Source of the DNA: AB-137-C09 sp964645625
Lineage (GTDB): Bacteria; Pseudomonadota; Zetaproteobacteria; Mariprofundales; Mariprofundaceae
Direction: 5' to 3'
Assembly (NCBI GenBank): GCA_964645625.1
Contig: CAZYAI010000017.1
Span: 1-44,492, forward strand
Length of the DNA stretch: 44,492 nt
The notes under the pieces were generated by a model. The model was not told where the DNA came from, did no database searches, and saw nothing but the letters and a program-made list of their open reading frames with translations. The position numbers and the translations under genes are program-made. Shown here in pieces: positions 8,546 to 16,827 of this stretch. Each line of letters starts with the position of its first letter. Position 1 is the first letter of the stretch.

Positions 8546-8630
8546 CATCGTAGCTGGTAGCATGACATACAGCGTTCTGCTAATGTTCGCGCCTTTTTTA
8601 TGCTGTAGCGACGATGTTTCATCGCGCAGG
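8546..8630. repeat. Foldback repeat upstream of kdsA
   Basis: Two inverted arms (8546-8563 and 8600-8616, related to ATGCT..AGC.ACGATG) enclose about 36 bases. The right arm continues into a small palindrome, CGATGTTTCATCG (8612-8624). The segment 8602-8630 is nearly identical to 27268-27296 before trxA, so this is an interspersed element. It ends 19 bases before the kdsA ATG. Confidence 0.6.
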
Positions 8631-8649
8631 CTTAATAAGTGAGGAACGC

Positions 8650-9480
8650 ATGACGCAACAAAACATTCGAGTCGCTGACAAGCTTATCGGCAACGATCAA
8701 GCGATGGTCGTCATGGCAGGTCCTTGTGTGATCGAAGGTGAAGACTTCACCCTGCGCGTTGCTGAATCTATTGCACGCATCGCCGATGAAGCGGGCGTTC
8801 CTGTGATTTTTAAATCCAGTTTTGACAAAGCAAACCGCACCAGCAAAGACGGCTTTCGCGGGCCAGGGCTGGATGAAGGCTTGCGCATTTTGCAGCGGGT
8901 ACGCGATGAACTTGGCTTGTCGGTGATTACCGATGTACACGAAGTGCATCAAATCGCTGCTGTGGCAGAAGTGGCGGATGTGATGCAAACCCCCGCCTTT
9001 TTATGTCGGCAGACGGATTTTATCCACGCCGTGGCAGCGGCTGGGATTCCGGTAAACATCAAAAAAGGGCAGTTCCTTGCCCCTTGGGATATGCAGCATG
9101 TGTTAGATAAGGCGCGTGCCACAGGCAACGCCAACATCATGCTATGCGAACGCGGAGCCAGCTTTGGTTATAATACCTTGGTGTCGGATATGCGCTCCCT
9201 GATGGTGATGCGTGAGTTCGGCGCGCCTGTGGTGTTTGATGCGACCCATTCGGTGCAACAACCAGGCGGTTTAGGCGGCGCAACTGGCGGCAATCGTGAG
9301 TTCGTTCCTGCTTTAGCTCGTGCGGCGGTGGCTACAGGTGTGGCAGCGGTGTTCATGGAAGTTCACCCTGACCCCGACCAAGCCAAGTCCGACGGTCCAA
9401 ATTCATTGGCATTGCGCGACCTTGCCACGGTGCTAAAGCAGTTAAAAAGCATTGATGATTTAATTAAAAATGTAATCTAA
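8650..9480 (+). CDS. kdsA: 3-deoxy-8-phosphooctulonate (KDO-8-P) synthase
   Basis: KdsA condenses phosphoenolpyruvate with arabinose-5-phosphate to make KDO-8-phosphate for lipopolysaccharide. The start at 8650 follows GAGGA; the frame is open to 8614, but that segment is repeat-derived. Family motifs are FKSSFDKANR (residues about 53-62), the arabinose-phosphate site around GPGLDEG, TDVHE, ICN-type motif variant VNIKKGQF, and EVHPDPDQAKSDGPN near 240. Cys26 in MAGPCVIEGE, His in FDATHS, Glu in MEVHP and Asp in KSDGPN match the four ligands of the metal-dependent class; the E. coli type has Asn in place of the Cys. It heads the common kdsA-eno-ftsB order. Confidence 0.96.
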   Translation: MTQQNIRVADKLIGNDQAMVVMAGPCVIEGEDFTLRVAESIARIADEAGVPVIFKSSFDKANRTSKDGFRGPGLDEGLRILQRVRDELGLSVITDVHEVHQIAAVAEVADVMQTPAFLCRQTDFIHAVAAAGIPVNIKKGQFLAPWDMQHVLDKARATGNANIMLCERGASFGYNTLVSDMRSLMVMREFGAPVVFDATHSVQQPGGLGGATGGNREFVPALARAAVATGVAAVFMEVHPDPDQAKSDGPNSLALRDLATVLKQLKSIDDLIKNVI

Positions 9481-9482
9481 AT

Positions 9483-9604
9483 GTAACCGTTCCCCTGCCT
9501 TCCTGTTTTTTCTTCTGCAAGGCGAAAACGCGCAGTTTACGCTTTGGTAAATGAGCATTTTCAACGCCGCAGAGGGAAAACAGGGCGGATAGGTGAACGG
9601 TTAC
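9483..9604. repeat. 122-bp foldback element between kdsA and eno
   Basis: The segment begins GTAACCGTTC and ends GAACGGTTAC. Inner arms also pair (CCTGTTTT with AAAACAGG, and CTGCAAGGCGAAAA with an imperfect partner), leaving a central turn near GTTTACGCTTTGGTAAA. The whole segment can fold into one long imperfect hairpin, like a MITE or large REP. It ends 20 bases before the eno ATG, leaving only a ribosome site (CAGGAG) between. Confidence 0.8.
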
Positions 9605-9623
9605 GAGTAGTTCAGGAGATAAT

Positions 9624-10901
9624 ATGAGTTCAATAGTCAAAGTTCACGGTCGTGAAGTGTTTGATTCACGCGGTAACCCTACCGTGGAGGTGGATGTTCA
9701 CCTCGAAAGTGGTGCATTTGGTCGTGCGATCGTTCCCAGTGGTGCATCCACAGGTTCACGTGAAGCAGTAGAGTTACGCGATGGTGATGCACGTTTGGGT
9801 GGCAAGGGCGTGCGCAAAGCAGTGTCCCATGTCAACGGTGAGATTGCGCAAACCCTATTGGGTCAAGATGCCAGCAACCAGCAAGAAATTGACCGTCTGA
9901 TGATTGATCTTGACGGTACAGCCAACAAACAACGTTTGGGTGCCAATGCTATTTTGGGTGCATCCATTGCCACAGCATGTGCCGTAGCGGATGAACGTGG
10001 CCTGCCTTTGTTCCGTTACCTCGGTGGCGCACAGGCTACAACCCTGCCTGTACCATGCATGAACGTCATCAATGGCGGCTCCCATGCTGACAACAATATC
10101 GACTTCCAAGAGTACATGATCGCCCCTGTTGGCGCATCCTCTTTTGCCGACTCGCTAACCATGGGCGCGGAAGTATTCCATGCCTTGAAGTCGGTACTGA
10201 AAAAAGCAGGGCATATTACCGCTGTTGGTGATGAAGGTGGTTTTGCACCAAACTTGAAATCCAACGAAGAAGGCATTCAAGTTATCCTGCAAGCCATTGA
10301 GTTGGCAGGCTTGCGCGCTGGTGATGATGTTGTGTTGGCTTCTGATGTAGCGGCTTCTGAGTTTTACCGCGATGGTCAATACCATTTAGCGGGTGAAAAT
10401 CGCGTGCTGGATGCCGACGGCATGATTGATATGTTTGAATCCCTCGTTCGCCAATATCCTTTGATCTCCATCGAAGATGGTTTGGACGAAAACGACTGGG
10501 ATGGCTGGAAGCGTATGACAGACCGCATGGGCAAAACCGTGCAGTTGGTTGGCGATGACCTTTTTGTTACCAATCCATCCATCCTAGCAGAAGGCATTGA
10601 GAAAGATATTGCCAACGCCTTGTTGGTAAAAGTCAACCAAATCGGTACCTTGAGCGAAACGATGGCAGCGGTCAACATGGCGCACATGGGTAATTACCGT
10701 TGTATGATCTCTCACCGTTCTGGCGAAACAGAAGACACCAGCATTGCTGATTTAGCTGTAGCGATGGGCACTGGGCAGATTAAATCTGGTTCGGCTTCAC
10801 GCACGGATCGTATTGCAAAATACAATCAATTGTTGCGCATTGAAGAAGAACTGGGCGCAGCTGCACGTTTTGCAGGTCGCGCTGCATTCACACGCCGTTA
10901 A
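9624..10901 (+). CDS. eno: Enolase
   Basis: Enolase converts 2-phosphoglycerate to phosphoenolpyruvate and, in many proteobacteria, is also a degradosome component. The protein is 425 residues, the normal length. Visible are the N-terminal EVFDSRGNPTVEVDV, the loop VPSGASTGSREAVELRD, metal ligands in LASDVAASEF (about 240), IEDGLDENDWDGW (about 285) and LVGDDLFVTN (about 312), the catalytic lysine region LVKVNQIGTLSE (about 335) and SHRSGETEDTSIADL (about 365). GGAG lies about 7 bases before the ATG. It follows kdsA, the source of a phosphoenolpyruvate-consuming enzyme, and precedes ftsB, an order shared by many proteobacteria. Confidence 0.98.
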   Translation: MSSIVKVHGREVFDSRGNPTVEVDVHLESGAFGRAIVPSGASTGSREAVELRDGDARLGGKGVRKAVSHVNGEIAQTLLGQDASNQQEIDRLMIDLDGTANKQRLGANAILGASIATACAVADERGLPLFRYLGGAQATTLPVPCMNVINGGSHADNNIDFQEYMIAPVGASSFADSLTMGAEVFHALKSVLKKAGHITAVGDEGGFAPNLKSNEEGIQVILQAIELAGLRAGDDVVLASDVAASEFYRDGQYHLAGENRVLDADGMIDMFESLVRQYPLISIEDGLDENDWDGWKRMTDRMGKTVQLVGDDLFVTNPSILAEGIEKDIANALLVKVNQIGTLSETMAAVNMAHMGNYRCMISHRSGETEDTSIADLAVAMGTGQIKSGSASRTDRIAKYNQLLRIEEELGAAARFAGRAAFTRR

Positions 10902-10921
10902 CGCCGCCTACCCCAAAGGCA

Positions 10922-10955
10922 ACGTAGGGGGGGTCCCTTGTGGATCCCCCTAACG
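10922..10955 (+). terminator. GC-rich stem-loop between eno and ftsB
   Basis: ACGTAGGGGGGTCC pairs with GGATCCCCCTAACGT around a CTTGT loop, making a very stable stem with one bulge. No U run follows, so it may be a weak terminator, an attenuator, or a 3' end stabiliser of eno mRNA that lowers ftsB expression. Confidence 0.5.
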
Positions 10956-10991
10956 TGACGATGGAAAATGTTTTAAAGGGTTGCCAGAACC

Positions 10992-11351
10992 ATGCATAAA
11001 ATGCTTATTTTTCTGGAGTTAATCCAGCGCAGACCGTGGCTAGTCACGGTATTTGGCGGCATCATTATGCTGTGGCTGGCGTACAGTGTGTTATTCTCCG
11101 AGCATGGATTACCCAGTTACCTAGAAGAAACGCATACCCTGCGTTTATTAAACATTGATTTACATCAGGTGCAAAACGAACGCGAAGCTTTAGCCAAACG
11201 CATTGTACTGCTACGCGACGACCGCAATTATTTAGAGTCCGTGGTGCGCCGTGAACTCGGTTATGTTTACCCCGATGAATATGTGCTTATATTAACGCCT
11301 GCCACCAAGAACCAACAACCACCCACACCAACTACGCCTTCAAAGGATTGA
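10992..11351 (+). CDS. ftsB: Cell division protein FtsB (DivIC-like)
   Basis: This is a small bitopic septal protein that works with FtsL and FtsQ. The 119 residues contain one transmembrane segment (about 16-34, WLVTVFGGIIMLWLAYSVLF), then a heptad-like coiled coil (LRLLNIDLHQVQNEREALAKR region, about 47-75) and the family motif ERNYLE-like DDRNYLESVVRRELGYVYPDEYV (about 76-98). The C-terminal tail is Pro/Thr rich. The position after eno matches the usual eno-ftsB order. No strong ribosome site is visible before the ATG. Confidence 0.9.
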   Translation: MHKMLIFLELIQRRPWLVTVFGGIIMLWLAYSVLFSEHGLPSYLEETHTLRLLNIDLHQVQNEREALAKRIVLLRDDRNYLESVVRRELGYVYPDEYVLILTPATKNQQPPTPTTPSKD

Positions 11352-11354
11352 TGC

Positions 11355-12749
11355 TTGCCCATGACTACCACTACATCCCCCGTTGTTACCCGCTTCGCGC
11401 CCAGCCCTACAGGCTTGCTGCATTTAGGCAATGTCCGCACGGCACTGCTTAATTATCTGTTCGCCAAACAGCAAGGCGGCACATTTTTATTGCGCTTTGA
11501 GGACACCGACCAAAACCGCTCACAGCAAGATTTTATCACCGCTATTGAAGAAGACTTGCGCTGGTTGGGGCTGCAATGGGATGGTGAAGCGCGCTTCCAA
11601 ACCGCCCATGCCGACGACCACCGCACCGCGTTAAATCGCTTGGCTGATGCTGGCTTGGCCTACCCTTGCTTCTGCTCCGAGCACCAACTTAACCTTGACC
11701 GCAAGCTGGCTAATGCGCGTGGTTTACCACCGCGTTACAATGGTCGCTGCCGTGCTTTGTCGGCACAAGAACGCGCCGAACGCATGGCAAAAGAAGATCA
11801 CGTCTGGCGTTTAGCCATTCACCAAAACGATGATTCAGTGGTCAAAGTTCACGATTTATTGCGCCAGCAAGTGGATTTTCATTGCCGCGATTTGGATGAC
11901 CCTGTTGTTGTGCGCAGCGATGGCAGCTTTACTTTTTTACTACCCAATGCGGTGGATGACGCGCTGGATGGTGTCACCCATGCTCTGCGTGGTGACGATC
12001 ACCTCACCAACTCAGCCTACCAAGTGTGGCTGCTGGAGCATTTGGGCTACCGTCCACCTGTGTATTTGCATCATGGTTTGCTGCTGGGCAGCGATGGCGC
12101 GAAACTTTCTAAGCGCACGGGCAGTCACAATGTGGCTGACTTGCGTGCCAACGGCTTATTACCCGAAGCATTGGTGCAAGCTATGGGACGCTTGGGGCAT
12201 CCTAATATGCCTGATGATGCACTGACCATTACGGATTTGGCACAGGCATTTCAACCCACCCACATCTCAACAGGCTCAGTACGTTGGCAAGATGACAGCA
12301 TGTGGCGACAACATACGCGGTTGCTGCATAAACTAGCCAGTGCCGACTTTGCCGCACTGATTAGCCAGCATGTTCCAAATTGCGATGCTGACCGCTTGCA
12401 AGCCTTTGCAGCACTGATTCAAGGTAATGTCGAGCAAGCGGCTGATGCGCAAGCATTTGCCCGTTTACTCGATGCATCGGTGGCTTTGGATGAGGAAGCA
12501 ACCGCGATTGCCAATGCTGCGGGGGCTGATTTTTACAAGGCTGCGATCACCGCTTGGGAGCAACATACAGGCGATTGGAAGGCGTGGACGCAGGCGGTTC
12601 GTGAAGCCACAGGTGCAAAAGGTCGCAACTTGTTTATGCCATTGCGCGTTGCCTTAAGTGGTTGCAGTCACGGCCCAGAAATGCATGCCGTCATCGATTT
12701 CCTCGGTCATGATGGTGTGCGCCAACGCATGCAACAGATGGCACAATAA
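11355..12749 (+). CDS. gltX: Glutamyl-tRNA synthetase
   Basis: This class I synthetase charges tRNA with glutamate. The HIGH-type signature is PSPTGLLHLGN near the N-terminus and the KMSKS-type loop is KLSKRTGSHN (about 250-259). Between them are CFCSEHQL (about 109) and RHYNGRC-like PPRYNGRCR, a Cys cluster that may bind zinc. The C-terminal helical anticodon-binding part is complete (464 residues). Two starts are possible: TTG at 11355, with AAAGGA 7 bases upstream, and ATG at 11361, 13 bases from it. Some bacteria carry a second GluRS with altered tRNA preference, which the sequence cannot settle. It overlaps cysS by one base (TAATG). Confidence 0.93.
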   Translation: MPMTTTTSPVVTRFAPSPTGLLHLGNVRTALLNYLFAKQQGGTFLLRFEDTDQNRSQQDFITAIEEDLRWLGLQWDGEARFQTAHADDHRTALNRLADAGLAYPCFCSEHQLNLDRKLANARGLPPRYNGRCRALSAQERAERMAKEDHVWRLAIHQNDDSVVKVHDLLRQQVDFHCRDLDDPVVVRSDGSFTFLLPNAVDDALDGVTHALRGDDHLTNSAYQVWLLEHLGYRPPVYLHHGLLLGSDGAKLSKRTGSHNVADLRANGLLPEALVQAMGRLGHPNMPDDALTITDLAQAFQPTHISTGSVRWQDDSMWRQHTRLLHKLASADFAALISQHVPNCDADRLQAFAALIQGNVEQAADAQAFARLLDASVALDEEATAIANAAGADFYKAAITAWEQHTGDWKAWTQAVREATGAKGRNLFMPLRVALSGCSHGPEMHAVIDFLGHDGVRQRMQQMAQ

Positions 12750-14137
12750 TGAGCGAACTATTCCTTTATAACAGCTTACACCGCTGCAAAGAACCATTCA
12801 CCCCCCTGCATGCAGGCAAGGTGGGTATGTATGTCTGTGGCGTAACGGTGTATGACTATTCCCACGTTGGGCATGCGCGGGTGATGGTGGTGTTTGATAC
12901 CTTGTTCCGTTGGCTCACTGCGCAAGGCTACGATACGCGCTATGTGCGTAACTTCACCGACGTGGATGATAAAATCATTCGCCGCGCAGCCGAAGCAAAC
13001 ATCAGCATCGGCGAGCTAACAGAAACCATGATCGCTGCCTTCCATGAAGATATGGATGCCTTAGGCTGCTTGCGTCCCACCTTAGAGCCGCGAGCAACCG
13101 CGCACATGGCAGAAATCCAAGCGATGATTAGCGACCTATTGGCACGCGGCGCAGCCTATGTAGGTGACTCTGGCGATGTGCTCTATTCGGTGCGCGATTT
13201 TAATCACTACGGTCAACTTTCTGGCAAAAACCTTGATGAGTTAGAAGCTGGCAGTCGTATTGCGGTCGATGAACACAAGCGCGACCCCTTCGATTTTGTA
13301 CTATGGAAGCCTGCCAAAGCGGGCGAGCCAGGTTGGGATTCACCGTGGGGCTATGGTCGCCCTGGCTGGCATATCGAATGTTCGGCAATGAGTTGCAGCC
13401 ATTTGGGTCATACCTTTGATATTCACGGTGGCGGTATGGATCTAAAATTCCCCCACCATGAAAACGAAATTGCCCAAGCCTGCGCTGCCAATGGTGGCGA
13501 CTTTGCGCGTTATTGGTTGCATAATGGTTTTGTGAATATCAATGCAGAAAAAATGTCCAAATCCTTGGGGAATTTTTTCACCATTCGTGAGGTCTTGCAA
13601 CGCTACGATGCGGAAGTCTTGCGCATGTTTATTCTCGGTACGCATTACCGCTCACCGTTGGACTTCTCCGATGCTGCGCTGGATGCAGCCAAGGTTGCGC
13701 TGGATCGTCTGTACACTACCCGCCGCCGCATCGATGAAGTAGCAGATTTCAACGCCGTAACACCATCCTTGCCCGATGCCTTTATTGCGGCGATGAATGA
13801 TGACATGAACACGCCTGAAGCTTTGAGCGTCTTTTTTGATTGCTGCCATAGCATCAATAAACAGCTTGATAACGGCGAAGATGCCAGTCACACAATCGCT
13901 CACTACCGCGCCATGAGCGAAGTGTTGGGCTTGGTGAACAAGCCTGCTACGGCATGGTTCCAAGGTGGTGACGATGACGAGCGTGTGGCTATCGAGGCGA
14001 AAATTGCCGAACGGCAACAGGCGCGCAAAGATCGTGACTTTGCCCTGAGTGATCGCATCCGCGACGAACTATTGGCACAAGGCATCGTCTTAGAAGATGG
14101 TCCACAAGGAACAAGCTGGAAACGACAAGAACAGTGA
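12749..14137 (+). CDS. cysS: Cysteinyl-tRNA synthetase
   Basis: This class I synthetase attaches cysteine to tRNA-Cys. It is 462 residues, the usual length. The zinc-site Cys and HIGH motif are in MYVCGVTVYDYSHVGHAR (about 26-43). The zinc ligand region is HIECSAMSCSHLG then HGGGMDLKFPHHENE (about 208-235), and the KMSKS loop is AEKMSKSLGN (about 264-273). The start overlaps the gltX stop by one base and the end overlaps the pbpC GTG, so the three genes form one translationally coupled unit. Confidence 0.97.
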   Translation: MSELFLYNSLHRCKEPFTPLHAGKVGMYVCGVTVYDYSHVGHARVMVVFDTLFRWLTAQGYDTRYVRNFTDVDDKIIRRAAEANISIGELTETMIAAFHEDMDALGCLRPTLEPRATAHMAEIQAMISDLLARGAAYVGDSGDVLYSVRDFNHYGQLSGKNLDELEAGSRIAVDEHKRDPFDFVLWKPAKAGEPGWDSPWGYGRPGWHIECSAMSCSHLGHTFDIHGGGMDLKFPHHENEIAQACAANGGDFARYWLHNGFVNINAEKMSKSLGNFFTIREVLQRYDAEVLRMFILGTHYRSPLDFSDAALDAAKVALDRLYTTRRRIDEVADFNAVTPSLPDAFIAAMNDDMNTPEALSVFFDCCHSINKQLDNGEDASHTIAHYRAMSEVLGLVNKPATAWFQGGDDDERVAIEAKIAERQQARKDRDFALSDRIRDELLAQGIVLEDGPQGTSWKRQEQ

Positions 14138-16500
14138 TTGCAGGCAGAGCGCAAAAAACAGCGGGTAGAAAGTGGAAACTTTACTTGTTCTTTTTGCTCT
14201 CTGCCCTATCGCTTCTTGGTTTTATCGCCCTGCTGGTCTTTTTGCCGCTGCCTGAGCGGGTTACGCCAAAGTATTCAACGGCGGTGTACAGCCATCAAGG
14301 GACGTTGTTGCACGCCTACCTTACGCCCGAAGGTGTCTGGCGTTTTCCCGTTGACCTTAACAGCTTGCCGCCATTTGTTATTCCCGCATTACTGGCACGC
14401 GAAGACCAACGCTTTTATCAACACTTTGGGGTTGACCCGATAGCGGTTGCCCGCGCAGCGATTCAAAACATTGTTGCCGGTCATGTGGTCAGTGGTGGTT
14501 CAACCATTACCATGCAGCTGGCGCGATTGATTGAACCGCACCCACGCACCTTCACCGCTAAAATGATCGAAGCCTTCCGCGCCCTGCAATTAGAGTACCA
14601 CTTCAGCAAAAGCGAGATTCTGCGCCTCTATTTGGCGTACGCGCCCTATGGTGGCAATATCGAAGGCATTAACGCTGCCGCCTACGTTTATTTTCGCCAC
14701 GCACCAGCAGACATCACTATTGCCGAAACCGCCATCTTATTATTGCTACCCCAAGCCCCATCACGCTGGCAGCACTACCATGAACAACAGTGGCGAGAAG
14801 CACGCAAACAAGTGTTGAATCAATGGCTCGCGCAAGGCTTGATTAATGATGCACAATACCAGTTGGCGGATGCCGAAGCAGTGCCCAATCATCGCTACCA
14901 TATACCGCGCCGCGCTGCTCATTACAGCCATTACCTCAAGCGACAATCACCCCAGCAACAGCGCATCGACAGCACCATCGCCAGTGACACGCAACGCATG
15001 GTGAGGCGCGTCGTCCAGCGCATTCAGCCGCAGTATCAAACGATGGGGATTGATAACATTGCCGTCCTGGTGGTCGAAAATCAGAGCCGTGCCATTCGTG
15101 CAGCGATTGGTAATTTTAACCCAACAGCGCGGGAAAAAGGGCAGAGCTTTGCCAGCTTTGATGTGGCGCGCTCGCCAGGCTCTACGCTCAAGCCCTTTTT
15201 GTACGCCATCGCTATCGAACAAGGCGAGCTATTGCCGCAAACGCTGTTACTTGATGTGCCAACCCATTTTAATGGCTATGACCCGCACAACTTCAGCGGC
15301 AGCTACAGCGGCTTGGTAACAGCAGAACAGGCCTTGTCACAATCGCTCAACATCCCTTTTGTACGGCTATTGCATCGCATCGGCTTAGCCTATTTTATCA
15401 ACACCTTAGAGGCAGGCGTTGATTGGCATTTTGACCATTCCCGTGATCTTGGCTTGTCGATGGTGATTGGTGGTGTCGAACTCACACCGCTGCAACTGCT
15501 TAGCTTATACGTCAATCTGGCACATGGCGGCACAGCAGCCCCCTTGCGCTACTTGCGTGATACGCCCAAAGCACCAGAGCAGCCGTGGCTTGATGCAGGA
15601 GCAGTGATGCTCACCGAACAAGCCTTGAGCAAACGCGACCGTCCCGACTTCCCTCAGCGTCAAGACATCAGCTTAGAAAACAACCATATCCGTTGGAAGA
15701 CAGGCACCAGCCAAGGTTGGCGCGATGCTTGGAGCGTGGGTTATGACGATCATTACACCGTGCTGGTATGGTTCGGAAACTTGGATCAACACAGCAGCCC
15801 ATTCCTCACAGGCTCCGTTGCTGCTGCCCCTGTGATGTTTGAGTTGTTAGAAAGTTTGCACCAACGCGAAACCACCAGCAAGCCCGTCCACAAAGTCATG
15901 CCCAAGCTCGAGCAAATCGAAGTGTGCGCTTTTTCTGGCGACACCCCAACGGTACATTGCCGCCATCGTCGCTCGGTGTTGGGCTTAAAAGATCACCCCT
16001 TGCGTGGCAGTTGCCGCTTCCACCGTCAAGTCTTGCTGGACGATGCCACAGGCGAGCGAGTCACCCGCAACTGCGACCAAGGGCGCGCCAGCCACCGCGA
16101 ACAAGTCATACAACTTCCGCCCATGGTACGGCGATGGTATGGTGAGCAACAAGGCACAGAGCTGATGATGCCGCCATTCAGTCCCGCCTGCCGCAAACAC
16201 AGCACCGAATACGGCACACTACACATTCGCCGCCCGCTCAACGGCAGTATTTATATGTTGCTACCATCATTAGGCCGCAACGATGTCATCGTACCGCTGG
16301 ACATCGAATCCAGTTCATCGTTAGCCAATGCAAGTTGCTTCCTAAACGGCAAGCAATTAACCCAAACCACGCCATGGTTGCTCACCTTAGGTGCAGGTCA
16401 TTACACTCTATTTTGCAGCAACGAACAAAACGGCAGCGAAGAAATTACTTTCACCGTCCAAGCGGCTAAGGGTGCAAGTAAGCAGGGGTTGCTGCGATGA
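14134..16500 (+). CDS. pbpC: Penicillin-binding protein 1C (bifunctional glycosyltransferase/transpeptidase)
   Basis: This is a membrane-anchored peptidoglycan polymerase. An N-terminal transmembrane helix (about 16-38) is followed by the GT51 glycosyltransferase with AREDQRFYQHFGVDP (about 89-103) and GGSTITMQLAR (about 125-135). The transpeptidase has the SxxK motif PGSTLKPF (Ser about 350), SQSLN (SxN, about 405) and KTGTS (about 522). A C-terminal BiPBP_C-type beta domain (about 690-780) is characteristic of PBP1C. At 788 residues it is complete. The GTG start overlaps the cysS stop (GTGA). The alpha-2-macroglobulin gene that often accompanies pbpC is absent here. Confidence 0.93.
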   Translation: MIAGRAQKTAGRKWKLYLFFLLSALSLLGFIALLVFLPLPERVTPKYSTAVYSHQGTLLHAYLTPEGVWRFPVDLNSLPPFVIPALLAREDQRFYQHFGVDPIAVARAAIQNIVAGHVVSGGSTITMQLARLIEPHPRTFTAKMIEAFRALQLEYHFSKSEILRLYLAYAPYGGNIEGINAAAYVYFRHAPADITIAETAILLLLPQAPSRWQHYHEQQWREARKQVLNQWLAQGLINDAQYQLADAEAVPNHRYHIPRRAAHYSHYLKRQSPQQQRIDSTIASDTQRMVRRVVQRIQPQYQTMGIDNIAVLVVENQSRAIRAAIGNFNPTAREKGQSFASFDVARSPGSTLKPFLYAIAIEQGELLPQTLLLDVPTHFNGYDPHNFSGSYSGLVTAEQALSQSLNIPFVRLLHRIGLAYFINTLEAGVDWHFDHSRDLGLSMVIGGVELTPLQLLSLYVNLAHGGTAAPLRYLRDTPKAPEQPWLDAGAVMLTEQALSKRDRPDFPQRQDISLENNHIRWKTGTSQGWRDAWSVGYDDHYTVLVWFGNLDQHSSPFLTGSVAAAPVMFELLESLHQRETTSKPVHKVMPKLEQIEVCAFSGDTPTVHCRHRRSVLGLKDHPLRGSCRFHRQVLLDDATGERVTRNCDQGRASHREQVIQLPPMVRRWYGEQQGTELMMPPFSPACRKHSTEYGTLHIRRPLNGSIYMLLPSLGRNDVIVPLDIESSSSLANASCFLNGKQLTQTTPWLLTLGAGHYTLFCSNEQNGSEEITFTVQAAKGASKQGLLR

Positions 16501-16827
16501 ATATAGAAGAGAAATAAGCCCACAACACAGGTGAAAACTGGAGCACTCGTATAGAAGATACCACAAAAAACTATTACCTAAATTTGGCATCCCTCATATT
16601 GTAGTTTATGTTCTTTTTTACAGCCTCCCCAGATTTAAACATTAAATACCTACAATGCGAAACATACAAGGTTGTGGTTGAGGTACGAAACCCAACTTTA
16701 AAACAACCATCAGTTATTTATTGGTGTTACGCAACAATACCTTCGCCAAAAGAAGGCTGTTTTTAGCGAAGGTATTGACTTAAAGGGCTCACTCATTACT
16801 GGGCAGACGAATGATTTCTGGTAGGCT
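16501..16827. other. Intergenic region between convergent pbpC and fic
   Basis: This is 327 bases with no supportable gene. The one visible structure is an 11-bp perfect inverted repeat, AATACCTTCGC/GCGAAGGTATT (16736-16746 and 16766-16776), around a 19-base loop containing an inner GCC...AAGGC and a T run. It may end transcription from either side or be a decayed repeat. I see nothing else. Confidence 0.5.

Noticed and set aside
16736..16776. Integron attC site
   Set aside because: It is a simple inverted repeat with no R'/R'' core sites (no GTTRRRY/RYYYAAC pair) and no cassette structure nearby.
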